From DATBVX01 sp035263105 (GTDB lineage: Bacteria > Pseudomonadota > Gammaproteobacteria > Steroidobacterales > Steroidobacteraceae), in assembly GCA_035263105.1 (NCBI GenBank), contig DATFRO010000034.1, positions 48,371 through 112,370 on the forward strand: a stretch of DNA of 64,000 nt, written 5' to 3'. Under the pieces are notes generated by a model. The model did no database searches, had not been told where the DNA came from, and was given only the letters and a program-made list of their open reading frames with translations. This document shows, one piece after another, positions 52,922 through 64,000 of the stretch; the first letter of the stretch is position 1, and each line of letters starts with the position of its first letter. The position numbers were made by a program, and so were the translations under genes.

Positions 52922-53962
52922 CTACTTCGAGGCGACCCGTGCGTGCGGGGCGTTGCACGGATTCCTGGGCTTCTCACCTGACACGGCGCGCACGACGTCT
53001 TCGCAGCTGCGCCGGCGTACTTCGGCCACCGATGCATCCGACAGGAAACCGATGTGAGGCGTCGCGATGACATCCGCGCGGCCGATCACGCTCAACGGCG
53101 GCGCGGGCTCGCCCTCGATCACGTCGAGGGCCGCGCCGCTCAGGAGGCCGTGCTCCAGCGCATGAACCAGCGCATCGTTATCCACGAGACCACCCCTGCT
53201 GACGTTGACCAGCAACGGCTTGCGACGGCAGGCGGCCAGGAATTTCTTATCGACGAGGCGTCGCGTTGAGTCCACCAGAGGCAGATGCAGCACGATCGCG
53301 TCTGCCTCCTCCTGTAGCTGCGCGAGCGCCGCCACGATGATCCCGGGCGCCAGCTCATGGCCGGCGCCGTGCTCACGCAACAGGCCGGGGCTGTTCACGA
53401 GGACGCGGCAGCCGAAGCCACGGGCCATTTTTCGGGCGGTGGTGCTGCCGATTCGACCGTAGCCAATGATGCCCACGGTCCGGTCGCGGACGCGCCGCGC
53501 CACGGCGGCGGTGGGATTCCACACTCCCTGCTTGGAGGCGCGATCCGTCACGACCACGTCGCGCCAGTGCGCGAGCATGAGCGCAATGGCGTGATCGGAG
53601 ACTTCCTGCACGCAATAGTCAGGGACGTTGATGACCCAGGCGCCGCGCGCCGTGGCGGCGGCCACCGCGATGTTGTCGAGGCCGACACCCATGCGCGCGA
53701 CGACGAGCAGTTCCGAGGGCAGCGCAATCGCCCGCGCCGACACTTCGGCCCAGCACGTCATGATGGCGACCGGATCATGGCGGGCGACCAGCGTCTCGAT
53801 TTCAGCAGCCGTGCCCGCGCGCCCCGGGCCCGCACGCAGCTCGAGTCCCGCGCGGGCGAGCACGCTGCGCTCGATCTCGACGTCCGGCCAGGGATGATCG
53901 GTGACCACGACGATGCGTGAACCGCCGTTGTCGCGGGAACTGGCAGGCGCGCGGGAGGACAC
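52922..53962 (-). CDS. D-isomer-specific 2-hydroxyacid dehydrogenase (C-terminal-binding/PGDH-like)
   Basis: The 346-residue protein is an NAD-linked 2-hydroxyacid dehydrogenase. It has a Rossmann motif VGIIGYGRIGSTTARKM, the catalytic Arg in VNVSRGGLVD, Glu in DVIEGEPAPP and His in TPHIGFLS, with the substrate-domain block ARMGVGLDNIAVAAA. It resembles phosphoglycerate dehydrogenases and CtBP but lacks an ACT domain. The true substrate is not evident; nothing nearby suggests serine synthesis. It is convergent with the MaoC-like gene (7 bases apart). Confidence 0.9.
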   Translation of the reverse strand: MSSRAPASSRDNGGSRIVVVTDHPWPDVEIERSVLARAGLELRAGPGRAGTAAEIETLVARHDPVAIMTCWAEVSARAIALPSELLVVARMGVGLDNIAVAAATARGAWVINVPDYCVQEVSDHAIALMLAHWRDVVVTDRASKQGVWNPTAAVARRVRDRTVGIIGYGRIGSTTARKMARGFGCRVLVNSPGLLREHGAGHELAPGIIVAALAQLQEEADAIVLHLPLVDSTRRLVDKKFLAACRRKPLLVNVSRGGLVDNDALVHALEHGLLSGAALDVIEGEPAPPLSVIGRADVIATPHIGFLSDASVAEVRRRSCEDVVRAVSGEKPRNPCNAPHARVASK

Positions 53963-54052
53963 AGGGACTGATAACCTCGCGTGAGTCCGGGCGATCGATT
54001 GTACGGGCGAATCGCCTGCGCCGACTCACCGCGTCCCACTGATGGAGTTGCC

Positions 54053-54706
54053 ATGGATCCGAGCATTGAAAGACTGCTGGCCGAGTACGACCAGCGCAGC
54101 GATGACGAGCGCCAGGCGAGGATCGACCTGGCCACACCGGGCGGCGCCGCGCGCCGCGATCAGTTGCTGCTCGCCGTCGGGCGCGGCACGGGCACGCTCC
54201 TCAATCTGCTCGTCAAGAGTCTCAAGGCGCGCTCGATCCTCGAGCTGGGCACGTCCTATGGATACTCAGCGGTGTGGCTCGCCGAGGCAGCGCGCGAAAC
54301 CGGCGGCAAGGTGATCACCACCGATCTCGTTGCCGAGAAGTCCGCTTATGCGAAGCAGAGGCTCGGGGCGGTCGGCCTCGCACAGTACGTCGACTTTCGC
54401 GTCGGCGATGTCCTCGACATCCTGCGCCAGCTCGCAGGTCCCTTCGATTTCGTGCTGCTCGACGTGTGGAAGGATCTGTACATTCCCTGCTTCGACCTGT
54501 TTGCTCCCAAGCTCGCGCCCGGGGCCATTGTCGTAGCGGACAACATGATCGAGCCGGAATCGGCACGTGTGCACGCCGAGGCCTACCGCAAGCGCGTGCG
54601 CGAGAGCGGCGCTTTCGACTCCGTGCTGCTGCCGATCGGCAGCGGCATCGAGGTCAGCCGGCGACGCGAGGCTGGCGGATCGGTGAACCGCGCGGGCGGC
54701 TCCTGA
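54053..54706 (+). CDS. O-methyltransferase family 3 (SAM-dependent)
   Basis: The 217-residue enzyme has the SAM-binding motif ILELGTSYGYSAVWLA, the acidic IITTDLVAEK-like strand (written VITTDLVAEK), and DFVLLDVWKDLYIPCFDLFAPKLAPGAIVVADN, the metal/catechol-type pattern of class 3 O-methyltransferases (catechol OMT, caffeoyl-CoA OMT). The start ATG at 54053 is preferred to 53981, which lies in the divergent promoter region. A 6-phosphogluconate-dehydrogenase-like gene follows 22 bases after its stop. The methyl acceptor is unknown. Confidence 0.88.
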   Translation: MDPSIERLLAEYDQRSDDERQARIDLATPGGAARRDQLLLAVGRGTGTLLNLLVKSLKARSILELGTSYGYSAVWLAEAARETGGKVITTDLVAEKSAYAKQRLGAVGLAQYVDFRVGDVLDILRQLAGPFDFVLLDVWKDLYIPCFDLFAPKLAPGAIVVADNMIEPESARVHAEAYRKRVRESGAFDSVLLPIGSGIEVSRRREAGGSVNRAGGS

Positions 54707-54728
54707 TGCACACCTGAGGGCGACTCAC

Positions 54729-55625
54729 ATGAACGCTCGCGCAACGCCCCGCCGGATCGCCGTCATCGGTTTCGGTGAAGCGGGGGGCATCCTCGGTGCG
54801 GACCTCGCCGGCGGCGGAGCGACCGTTGCCACCTTCGACATCCTGTTCGCGCCCGGCCCCGCGCGTGAGTCGCTGCTCGCGAGGGCGAAATCTGCTGGCG
54901 TACGCGCGGCGGCGACCCTCACCGACGCCATCGATGGTGCCGAGCTGATCATCTCAGCAGTCACGGCGAGCGCCTCGACGCAGGTGGCCGCAGACGCGAG
55001 ACCTTGGCTGCGCGCCGGACAGACGTTTCTCGACCTCAACTCGGTCTCTCCGGCAACCAAGCGCGAGAACGCGCGCCTGGTGGAGGAGGGCGGTGCACGC
55101 TACGTGGAGGCGGCCGTGATGGCACCGGTCCCTCCCCAGCGTCTCGCCGTGCCGATCCTGCTGGGCGGTCCCCACGCTGTCGATGCTGCCGAGACTCTCA
55201 GCGGTCTTGGCATGAACGTCACTGCGGTCGCAGGCGACGTCGGAACGGCATCGGCCATCAAGATGTGCCGCAGCATCGTGATCAAGGGCCTGGAGGCGCT
55301 CACGCTCGAGTGCGTGATGGCGGCACGCGAATTCGGCGCTGCAGAGCAGGTGTTCGCATCCCTGGAACGCACGTTTCCACACATGGGCTGGAGCACGACG
55401 CTGCCGGACTACCTCGTCGGCCGCGTGGCGGAACACGGGCGTCGTCGCGCTGCGGAAATGCGCGAGGTCGAACGCACACTGGCGAGCGTCGGCGTGACAC
55501 CGGTGATGGCGCGCGCGGCGGCCGAGCGTCAGCAGCGCCTGGTGGACGCGATGGCAGCGAAGGGAGTTGTCTTTGCGAAGCACGGATACTCGTGGCGCAC
55601 CCTGCTCGCGCAACTCGACGATTGA
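54729..55625 (+). CDS. NAD(P)-dependent beta-hydroxyacid dehydrogenase-like protein (DUF1932)
   Basis: The 298-residue protein has an N-terminal Rossmann domain, IAVIGFGEAGGILGADLA, the 6-phosphogluconate dehydrogenase-type loop DLNSVSPATKRENARLV, and YVEAAVMAPVPPQRLAVPILLGG. The C-terminal helical half with SAIKMCRSIVIKGLEALTLECVMAA contains the conserved Lys of the family. This is the DUF1932 kind, whose members reduce or oxidise small hydroxyacids or imines; the substrate is unknown. With the methyltransferase and DUF202 genes it forms a + strand trio. Confidence 0.88.
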   Translation: MNARATPRRIAVIGFGEAGGILGADLAGGGATVATFDILFAPGPARESLLARAKSAGVRAAATLTDAIDGAELIISAVTASASTQVAADARPWLRAGQTFLDLNSVSPATKRENARLVEEGGARYVEAAVMAPVPPQRLAVPILLGGPHAVDAAETLSGLGMNVTAVAGDVGTASAIKMCRSIVIKGLEALTLECVMAAREFGAAEQVFASLERTFPHMGWSTTLPDYLVGRVAEHGRRRAAEMREVERTLASVGVTPVMARAAAERQQRLVDAMAAKGVVFAKHGYSWRTLLAQLDD

Positions 55626-55639
55626 AGCGACTGGGCCGA

Positions 55640-56065
55640 ATGCCGGCAGCGAAGCTGGAGACGCAAACCATGCTGGACACGATGACTGAGCTCGCGATCC
55701 TGCGCACGCGCCTGGCGGCGGACCGGACGCTGATGGCGTGGATCCGCACCTCGTTCGCCATGATCACCTTCGGCTTCGGCGTGGCGAAGTTCTTCCAGTA
55801 CCTGCATGAGCAGCAGCATCTGGTGCGCCAGGCGCTGCTCGAGGCGCCGCGCAACGTCGGCCTGATCCTGATCACGGTAGGCACCCTGTCGCTGCTCGCG
55901 GGCGCCTACGAGTACCGTCACGCGCTGCAGCGGCTGCGCGCGCTGGGCAGCGAGCAGCATGCACCGACGGCGATCGGCGTGATCACGATCCTGGTCGGCA
56001 TCTTCGGAGTGCTCGCGCTGGTGGGCATCATCTTCAGCGCGGGGCCGCTCGAGACCCGGAACTAG
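55640..56065 (+). CDS. DUF202 (YidH-like) membrane protein
   Basis: The 141-residue protein has the DUF202 signature AILRTRLAADRTLMAWIRT at residues 18–36, followed by three membrane helices (about 37–52, 72–90 and 113–135). It is of the YidH/YidG type; function is not firmly known. ATG 55640 lies 14 bases after the previous stop. An in-frame ATG at 55670 is also possible and keeps the signature. It ends 14 bases before the convergent basic protein gene. Confidence 0.87.
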   Translation: MPAAKLETQTMLDTMTELAILRTRLAADRTLMAWIRTSFAMITFGFGVAKFFQYLHEQQHLVRQALLEAPRNVGLILITVGTLSLLAGAYEYRHALQRLRALGSEQHAPTAIGVITILVGIFGVLALVGIIFSAGPLETRN

Positions 56066-56079
56066 AGCTTCCCCAACCG

Positions 56080-56400
56080 CTAGCGTCTCCTGCGACTGCG
56101 CCTCGATGTCTTGCGGCGAGTGCGCCTCGCCGCTTTACCGCGGACGCGAGTCGAGGTTTTCTGTTTCGAGCGTTTGCGTGCATTCGCGCGCTCGCCTGCA
56201 GTAGTGCGCTTGCGAGCCTGCGGGCGGGTGCCCTTGGCAGCTCGACGGCCTCGCGCAGGTTGCGGTCCGCGGACCTGCGGCGCGCGCAGCGGAGGATCAT
56301 CGACCGAATGGACCGCGGGCGGGTCGCTCGCGGGAAAACTTTCCGAGAGCGCCTCGTCCAGCCGCTCATCGATGTGCACTCTCGCGCGCCGCCGTTCCAT
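56080..56400 (-). CDS. Small basic protein with SESFPASDPPA motif and histone-like tail
   Basis: The 106-residue product opens MERRRARVHIDERLDEALSESFPASDPPAV, containing the conserved SESFPASDPPA block found in many short proteobacterial proteins of unknown function. Residues 38–106 are almost wholly Arg, Lys, Ala, Gly, Thr and Ser, ending RRSRRRR, like the tails of bacterial histone H1-like DNA-binding proteins. It may bind nucleic acid through the tail; the role of the front block is unknown. The reading frame is open much further upstream, but the block starts right at ATG 56400. Confidence 0.72.
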   Translation of the reverse strand: MERRRARVHIDERLDEALSESFPASDPPAVHSVDDPPLRAPQVRGPQPARGRRAAKGTRPQARKRTTAGERANARKRSKQKTSTRVRGKAARRTRRKTSRRSRRRR

Positions 56401-56429
56401 GCTCGAATCTCCGGCTTTCGGGACCTGCG

Positions 56430-57548
56430 TTAGGCACGGATGCGGAAGATGCGTTCCGCGTTGCCGTGATAAAGCTGCGCGCGGAGCTCCTCGGACACGG
56501 GCGCCGAGTCCATGAACGCGACCGCGGGGGAGGTGGGCTGGTAAGGGTAGTCGATCGCCCACAGCACGTTGTCCGGCCCCAGCACCTTGAGCGAATACTC
56601 GAGCGCGGCGTGCGATTCCTGGCCGCTGGTCGTGATCACGAAGTTGCGCTTGAAGTATTCGCTCGGCTTGAGCTGCAGCTTCGCCATGCGCCCGCCCGCC
56701 TGCATGCGCTCGGCCATGAAGTCGAGGCGCCACAGCCAGAAATGCACGGCCTCACCCATGTGGCCGAGACAGATCTTGAGCTTCGGAAAGCGATCGAACA
56801 CGCCGCCGAGGATCAGGCGCACCGCGTGGGTGCCGGTCTCCATGCCGTAGCCCCAGAGTGCGCCGTCCATGCCGTAGTGTCGGAAGGGCACGTCCATGCC
56901 CTCCGAGGGCGCGCGTGGATGGATGTAGATGCAGGAGTCGAGCGCCTCTGCTGCTTCCAGGATCGGCCAGAACTTCGGATCGTCGAGGTACTCGCTGTTG
57001 GTGTGGGAATTGACGATGAAGCCATTGAGCTTGAGGCGATCGATGGCGCGCTCCATCTCCTGCGCGGCGCGCTTGGGCGCCTGCGGCGCGAAGCTCGCCA
57101 GTCCGGCGAAGCGGGCCGGGTGCCGCCGGATGACTTCGGCGAGACGGTCGTTGGCGAGCGTTGCGAGCTCCACGGCATCGTCGGCATCGAACATCTGCAC
57201 GCCGGGGGCGGTCAGCGACAGCAGGTGCACGGCCACATCGTTGGCATCCATCTCCTGCATGCGCACGCCCTCGAGATCCAGCAGCGCCGTGCGCAGCTTG
57301 CCGCCCGACGTGTCGGCCGCCGAATCGTAGATCGAGCGCAGCAGGTACAGGTCGAGACTGTTGCCGGGCGCGCGCGAAACGGCGCGCAGCGCCTCGGCGA
57401 CTTCCGGAATGGAGAAGGCCTCTTCGGTGGCGATCCTGCGCGGCGGTGCGCTCTTCTTGCGGGTGCTCTCGGCTGCGGCGACCTCGAGTGCCGCGCCTGA
57501 GAGCGCCAGCGAGGTCGTGGCCATGAACGTGCGTCGATCGATCGGCAT
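56430..57548 (-). CDS. Exported amidohydrolase-2 family protein (decarboxylase-like)
   Basis: The 372-residue protein starts MPIDRRTFMATTSLALSG, a twin-arginine signal peptide, so it is likely exported folded with its metal. The rest is the amidohydrolase 2 TIM barrel of the ACMSD / gamma-resorcylate / 5-carboxyvanillate decarboxylase type: YIHPRAPSEGMDV, KICLGHMGEAVHFWLWRLD, FVITTSGQES and DNVLWAIDYPYQ with metal-binding His and Asp. An N-terminal ATEEAF replaces the usual DxH metal pair (in many members it is ExH or DxH), which is worth a check. The ATG at 57548 starts the signal. The next gene, divergent, encodes an aromatic-acid type transporter, hinting at aromatic acids. Confidence 0.82.
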   Translation of the reverse strand: MPIDRRTFMATTSLALSGAALEVAAAESTRKKSAPPRRIATEEAFSIPEVAEALRAVSRAPGNSLDLYLLRSIYDSAADTSGGKLRTALLDLEGVRMQEMDANDVAVHLLSLTAPGVQMFDADDAVELATLANDRLAEVIRRHPARFAGLASFAPQAPKRAAQEMERAIDRLKLNGFIVNSHTNSEYLDDPKFWPILEAAEALDSCIYIHPRAPSEGMDVPFRHYGMDGALWGYGMETGTHAVRLILGGVFDRFPKLKICLGHMGEAVHFWLWRLDFMAERMQAGGRMAKLQLKPSEYFKRNFVITTSGQESHAALEYSLKVLGPDNVLWAIDYPYQPTSPAVAFMDSAPVSEELRAQLYHGNAERIFRIRA

Positions 57549-57690
57549 CGTGGATCTCCTGGCGGTGCGCGGCTGAAGTCTCTCACACCTTGCCGACATC
57601 GGCGTCCGTGCCCGCTTGCCCGAGAACTGCTACTGTGCGTCGCGCCGCGATGCTCGCGGCAGCGAACGGCAGCAGAGGAGCCGCACACCA

Positions 57691-59034
57691 GTGAGCACTG
57701 ATCCGCGCGACACGATTTCCAACTCGCCCCTGAGCTGGCTGCAGATCATTGCCGTGGCGATCACCGTCGGCCTCAATGCGCTCGACGGGTTCGATGTGCT
57801 GTCGATCAGCTTCGCCTCGCCCGGTATCGCGGCGGAGTGGGGCATCGATCGCGGAGCCCTCGGCATCGTCCTGTCGATGGAATTGATCGGCATGGCGCTC
57901 GGTTCGATCTTCCTCGGCGGCGTCGCGGACAAGATCGGGCGCCGGCCCACCATGCTCGGGTGCCTGGTGCTGATGACGGTGGGCATGTTCATGGTCACGA
58001 CCGTGAAGAGCCTCGTGGACCTGTCGGTGTGGCGCATCGTCACCGGTCTTGGCATCGGCGGCATGCTCGCCGCCATCAATGCTGTGGCCGCGGAGGTTGC
58101 CAATCTCAGGCGCCGACATCTCTGCGTATCGATCATGGCGATCGGCTACCCGATCGGCGCGGTGATCGGCGGCACCATCGTCGCGCGTCTCCTGCAGGGT
58201 CATGACTGGCGGGCCGTGTTCTACTTCGGCAGCGCTATCACCGCGGCATTCATACCGCTGGTGTACTTCCTGGTGCCCGAATCGATCCACTGGCTGACTC
58301 GCAAGCAGCCGGCGGGAGCGCTCGAGTCGATCAACCGCACCTTGCGACGCTTCGGCCATGGGCCCGTCACTGCCTTGCCCGTCATCGCACCGGACGTGCG
58401 CCGGCGCTCCGTGTCAGATCTCTTTGCGCCCGGCCTGGTGGCGATCACCGTCCTGCTGACGACGGCCTACTTCCTGCACGTCATCACCTTTTACTTCCTC
58501 GTGAAGTGGGTGCCCAAGATCGTCGTCGACATGGGATTCGTCCCGGCGTCCGCGGCCCAGGTCCTGGTATGGACCAATGTCGGCGGCGCCACGGGCGGCG
58601 CGTTGCTTGGCCTGCTGGCGCTGCGCTTCGGCGTCCGGCAGCTCACGATCATCGTCATGATCCTGTCCACCGTCGCAGTGACGGTCTTCGGTCGCACGCC
58701 GCCCGATCTGCAGCAGCTGTCGCTGACTTGCGCGATTGCCGGCTTCTGCACCAACGCCGCCATCGTCGGCATGTACGCGATCTTCGCCCAGGCTTTCCCG
58801 ACCCACGTGCGCGCCAGCGGCACCGGCTTCGCCGTCGGCGTCGGACGGGGCGGCGCGATGCTGGCCCCGGTAGTCGCGGGATTTCTGTTCAAGGCCGGGC
58901 AGCCGCTGCCCACGGTTGCGATCCTGATGTCGCTCGGTTCGGTGCTCGCGGCGGGATTGCTGCTGATGTTGCGCTATCGGCCGGCAGACGACCGTGCTTC
59001 CGAACAGGGCGCCACGGCAGCCTCGCGCGCCTAG
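57691..59034 (+). CDS. MFS transporter, aromatic acid:H+ symporter (AAHS) type
   Basis: The 447-residue permease has 12 membrane helices. The first loop DGFDVLSISFASPGIAAEW has the LDGFD motif of AAHS carriers such as PcaK, and the loop after helix 2 reads GGVADKIGRRPTM (GxxxDxxGRR), with VPESIHWLTRKQP after helix 6. Members take up benzoate-like acids with protons. The GTG at 57691 has AGAGGAG in front and is the likely start; an in-frame ATG at 57616 adds an unlike leader. It is divergent from the decarboxylase-like amidohydrolase gene, so the two may serve one substrate. Confidence 0.88.
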   Translation: MSTDPRDTISNSPLSWLQIIAVAITVGLNALDGFDVLSISFASPGIAAEWGIDRGALGIVLSMELIGMALGSIFLGGVADKIGRRPTMLGCLVLMTVGMFMVTTVKSLVDLSVWRIVTGLGIGGMLAAINAVAAEVANLRRRHLCVSIMAIGYPIGAVIGGTIVARLLQGHDWRAVFYFGSAITAAFIPLVYFLVPESIHWLTRKQPAGALESINRTLRRFGHGPVTALPVIAPDVRRRSVSDLFAPGLVAITVLLTTAYFLHVITFYFLVKWVPKIVVDMGFVPASAAQVLVWTNVGGATGGALLGLLALRFGVRQLTIIVMILSTVAVTVFGRTPPDLQQLSLTCAIAGFCTNAAIVGMYAIFAQAFPTHVRASGTGFAVGVGRGGAMLAPVVAGFLFKAGQPLPTVAILMSLGSVLAAGLLLMLRYRPADDRASEQGATAASRA

Positions 59035-59125
59035 AAAGAAAGAAGGGGCCCTGAAAGCTTCTAATTGAGTCTGCAGGGGGCTGCAGGCCTTCGGGCCCCA
59101 AGGGCTCGTCCAGATGGTTGGTCTA

Positions 59126-59165
59126 TAGCTTATTTACCATAATATACATTATACGAAGTAGCTTA
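59126..59165. other. AT-rich 40-bp patch with 7-bp direct repeats and a loxP-like half
   Basis: TAGCTTA occurs at 59126–59132 and again at 59159–59165, bounding 26 bases that are far more AT-rich than the neighbourhood. Bases 59144–59159 are identical to 16 contiguous bases of one loxP half plus spacer. The other half of the site matches poorly (7 of 13), so no complete loxP is present. It lies between two convergent genes; its second repeat forms part of the kinase stop codon. Confidence 0.5.
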
Positions 59166-60926
59166 GGCTCCAATGCCGGAGGGCTCCAGCGCCGCGCTGC
59201 GCGGCCGCTCATCGCGCTCTTCCGTCTCCAGCCTCGCGATCGAGGCCCCTCTCAGGATCTGCTCGAGCATCGAATAGTCGACCGGCTTCACCAGGTGATG
59301 GTCGAACCCCGCGCAATGCGCCACTTCACGGTCGTAGTCGCGTCCGTAGCCGGTCAGCGCGATGAGACGCCCGTTGAACTTCTGCTCGGTGCGCAGGCGC
59401 TGCGCGACCTCGTAGCCGTTCATTTCCGGCATGCCGATGTCGAGCAGAACCGCGTCGAACCGGCGCTCGGCGACCGCCTGCAGTGCTGCCGCACCACTGT
59501 GCGCCACACGGACTTCGTGACCTGAGAGCTCGAGGAGCATCGCCAGCGTGCGCGCGGAATCGACGTTGTCGTCGACAATCAGCAGGCGCAGCGCCGCGGT
59601 CGTGCCATGGCCCGGAGCAGGCGAGGCCGCCACTTCCGCCTGGCCGCTGCACAACTCCGGGATACGGACGATGAACTCACTCCCCTTCCCTGCCCCTTCG
59701 CTCTGCGCCTCGATGCTCCCACCGTGCAATTCCACCAGCCGGCGCGCCAGCGCCAGCCCGACGCCGAGCCCGCCCTGGCGGCGGTCGGGCTGCTCGAGTT
59801 GCCGGAACAGCTCGAAGATGCGCCCGAGATCCTGCGTGGAAATGCCGATGCCGCTATCGCGCACACGGATCACCACTTCGGGAGTGCCGCCGCCATCACC
59901 CGGCAGGACATCGGCCTGCAGCTCGATGCGGCTGCCTTCGTCGCTGTACTGCGCGGCGTTGCTGAGGAGATTCGCGATCACCTGCGTCAGGCGCACCGGG
60001 TCGCCGTGCACGCGCAGCGGCCATTGCGGGGTGGTGACGCGCAGGTCGTGTCGCCGGCTCTCCAGGAGCGGGCGCACCGACTCGACCGCGTGGGCCAGCA
60101 GGCCCGCCACCTGCACCGGCTCACGTCGCAGCATGATGTTGCCGCGGTTGACGCGCGCGATGTCCAGCAGGTCGTCCACCAGGCGCGTCAGGTGCGCGGT
60201 CTGGCGCGACAGCACTTCGCGCGCCCAGCTCAATTGCGGGTCGATCAGGTTGCGCTGGGCCATGAGCCGGACCGCCGCATCGATGGCCGCCAGCGGGTTG
60301 CGCAGCTCGTGCGACAGCACCGCGAGGAATTCCTCCTTGCGCCGGTCCGCCTCCTGCACCGCGGCCTGCGCGCGCAGGCGCTCGCGCACTTCGCCCTTGA
60401 GCGTCTCGTTCGCCGCGGCGAGCTCGGTGTTGACGTCCATGAGATGGCGGTTGAGCTTCTCGAGCTCGCTGCGCTTCTCGGCGGCGAGCTGCTCGTTGGC
60501 CCGCGCCAGCGCTTCGTTGGCCGCCTGCAGCTCGCGCCGCTTGCGATGCAGCTCCACCAGCACCTGCACCTTGCCGCGCAGGATCTCCGGCACCACCGGC
60601 ACGTACACGTAGTCGACCGCGCCGATGCGATAGCCGTGCAGCCGATCGAGATCGGTGACGTGCACCGCAGTGACAAAGATGATGGGTGTCTTCTCGAAGC
60701 GCGGGTGCTGGTGAATCAGCGTCGCGGTTTCGAAACCGTCCATTCCCGGCATGCTGACGTCGAGCAGGATGGCGGCGAACTCCATGGTCATCAGGAGCTG
60801 CAGCGCCTCGCGCCCCGACTCCGCTGTCACCAGGTTCTCGCCGAGGTCGGCCAGGATCACCTCGTAGGTCACGAGGCGCGCGGGCTGGTCGTCGACCAGC
60901 AGGATGTTGACTCGTTCGTCTTTCAT
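59163..60926 (-). CDS. Hybrid histidine kinase with receiver at both ends
   Basis: The 587-residue soluble protein has an N-terminal receiver (1–125; phosphoacceptor Asp in ILLDVSMPGMDG; YVYVPV replaces the usual AKP/KP region), a coiled coil (about 130–210), HisKA with His in LAVLSHELRNPL, HATPase with N-box LLSNAAQY and G boxes RDSGIGI and GGLGVGLAL, and a C-terminal receiver (about 460–570; Asp in VLLDIGMPEMNG, Lys in LVKPVD). It has no membrane helix. It begins 5 bases after the stop of the larger hybrid kinase upstream, so phosphate transfer between the two is likely. Confidence 0.9.
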   Translation of the reverse strand: MKDERVNILLVDDQPARLVTYEVILADLGENLVTAESGREALQLLMTMEFAAILLDVSMPGMDGFETATLIHQHPRFEKTPIIFVTAVHVTDLDRLHGYRIGAVDYVYVPVVPEILRGKVQVLVELHRKRRELQAANEALARANEQLAAEKRSELEKLNRHLMDVNTELAAANETLKGEVRERLRAQAAVQEADRRKEEFLAVLSHELRNPLAAIDAAVRLMAQRNLIDPQLSWAREVLSRQTAHLTRLVDDLLDIARVNRGNIMLRREPVQVAGLLAHAVESVRPLLESRRHDLRVTTPQWPLRVHGDPVRLTQVIANLLSNAAQYSDEGSRIELQADVLPGDGGGTPEVVIRVRDSGIGISTQDLGRIFELFRQLEQPDRRQGGLGVGLALARRLVELHGGSIEAQSEGAGKGSEFIVRIPELCSGQAEVAASPAPGHGTTAALRLLIVDDNVDSARTLAMLLELSGHEVRVAHSGAAALQAVAERRFDAVLLDIGMPEMNGYEVAQRLRTEQKFNGRLIALTGYGRDYDREVAHCAGFDHHLVKPVDYSMLEQILRGASIARLETEERDERPRSAALEPSGIGA

Positions 60927-60931
60927 GGTGC

Positions 60932-64000
<3,069 letters not shown>

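Noticed and set aside
59120..59165. A complete loxP site or vector sequence
   Set aside because: Only 16 bases match; the opposite arm matches 7 of 13 and no other vector sequence is present.

Overview
The window comes from the chromosome of a GC-rich, free-living gammaproteobacterium. Gene content and order point to the Xanthomonadales/Nevskiales/Steroidobacter side of the class. I base this on the purB–mnmA neighbourhood, uvrC–pgsA–tRNA-Gly–tRNA-Cys–tRNA-Leu, a full System I cytochrome c maturation operon, and a PepSY/PhoP-PhoQ-type cluster; no rRNA is present to confirm it. I see no prophage, insertion sequence, CRISPR array or restriction system. Almost all of the sequence is coding, and many genes overlap by 1–4 bases, which implies translational coupling.

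Layout. 0–11 kb: tatD; a TPR lipoprotein-like or periplasmic protein; an outer-membrane barrel protein with a type I copper-like periplasmic protein; an EAL phosphodiesterase with a broken GGDEF domain; a folded repeat element; LemA with an M48 protease; and a two-gene ABC-2 exporter. 11–17 kb: a tightly overlapped + strand operon of fadH, a YgjP-type metallopeptidase, a cupin, tryptophan 2,3-dioxygenase, a type I DAHP synthase and a DMT permease. 17–24.6 kb (minus): HAD hydrolase–acnA, mnmA, nudJ, two small genes and purB. 24.7–31 kb (plus): fumC–CoA pyrophosphatase–mazG, a glycine-zipper envelope protein, a PepSY protein and a two-component system. 30.8–35.8 kb (minus): stomatin/NfeD, then the last two steps of saccharopine-type lysine catabolism. 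35.9–44.7 kb: a type II DAHP synthase, rluE (minus), aceB–aceA–icd, then uvrC–pgsA. 44.8–45.3 kb: three tRNA genes. 45.4–52 kb: ccmABCDEFGHI. 52–59 kb: a MaoC-like dehydratase, dehydrogenases, a methyltransferase, an amidohydrolase and an aromatic-acid type MFS carrier. 59.2–64 kb: two adjacent hybrid histidine kinases, the second cut by the window edge.

The most striking feature is the tRNA-Leu(UAA) gene on the minus strand (45000–45322). It is split between anticodon bases U34 and A35 by a 236-nt group I intron of the kind known from cyanobacterial and plastid tRNA-Leu(UAA). The P, Q, R and S core boxes, P1, P4, P6, P7, the P9 GAAA hairpin and the terminal G can all be recognised by eye. 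Genes in this window use TTA codons, so if this is the only UAA-reading leucine tRNA, their translation would depend on splicing.

Metabolically, acnA, fumC, icd, aceA and aceB give citrate-cycle and glyoxylate-shunt enzymes. fadH, the MaoC-like protein and lysine/tryptophan catabolic enzymes suggest growth on fatty acids and amino acids. Two unrelated DAHP synthases feed aromatic biosynthesis.
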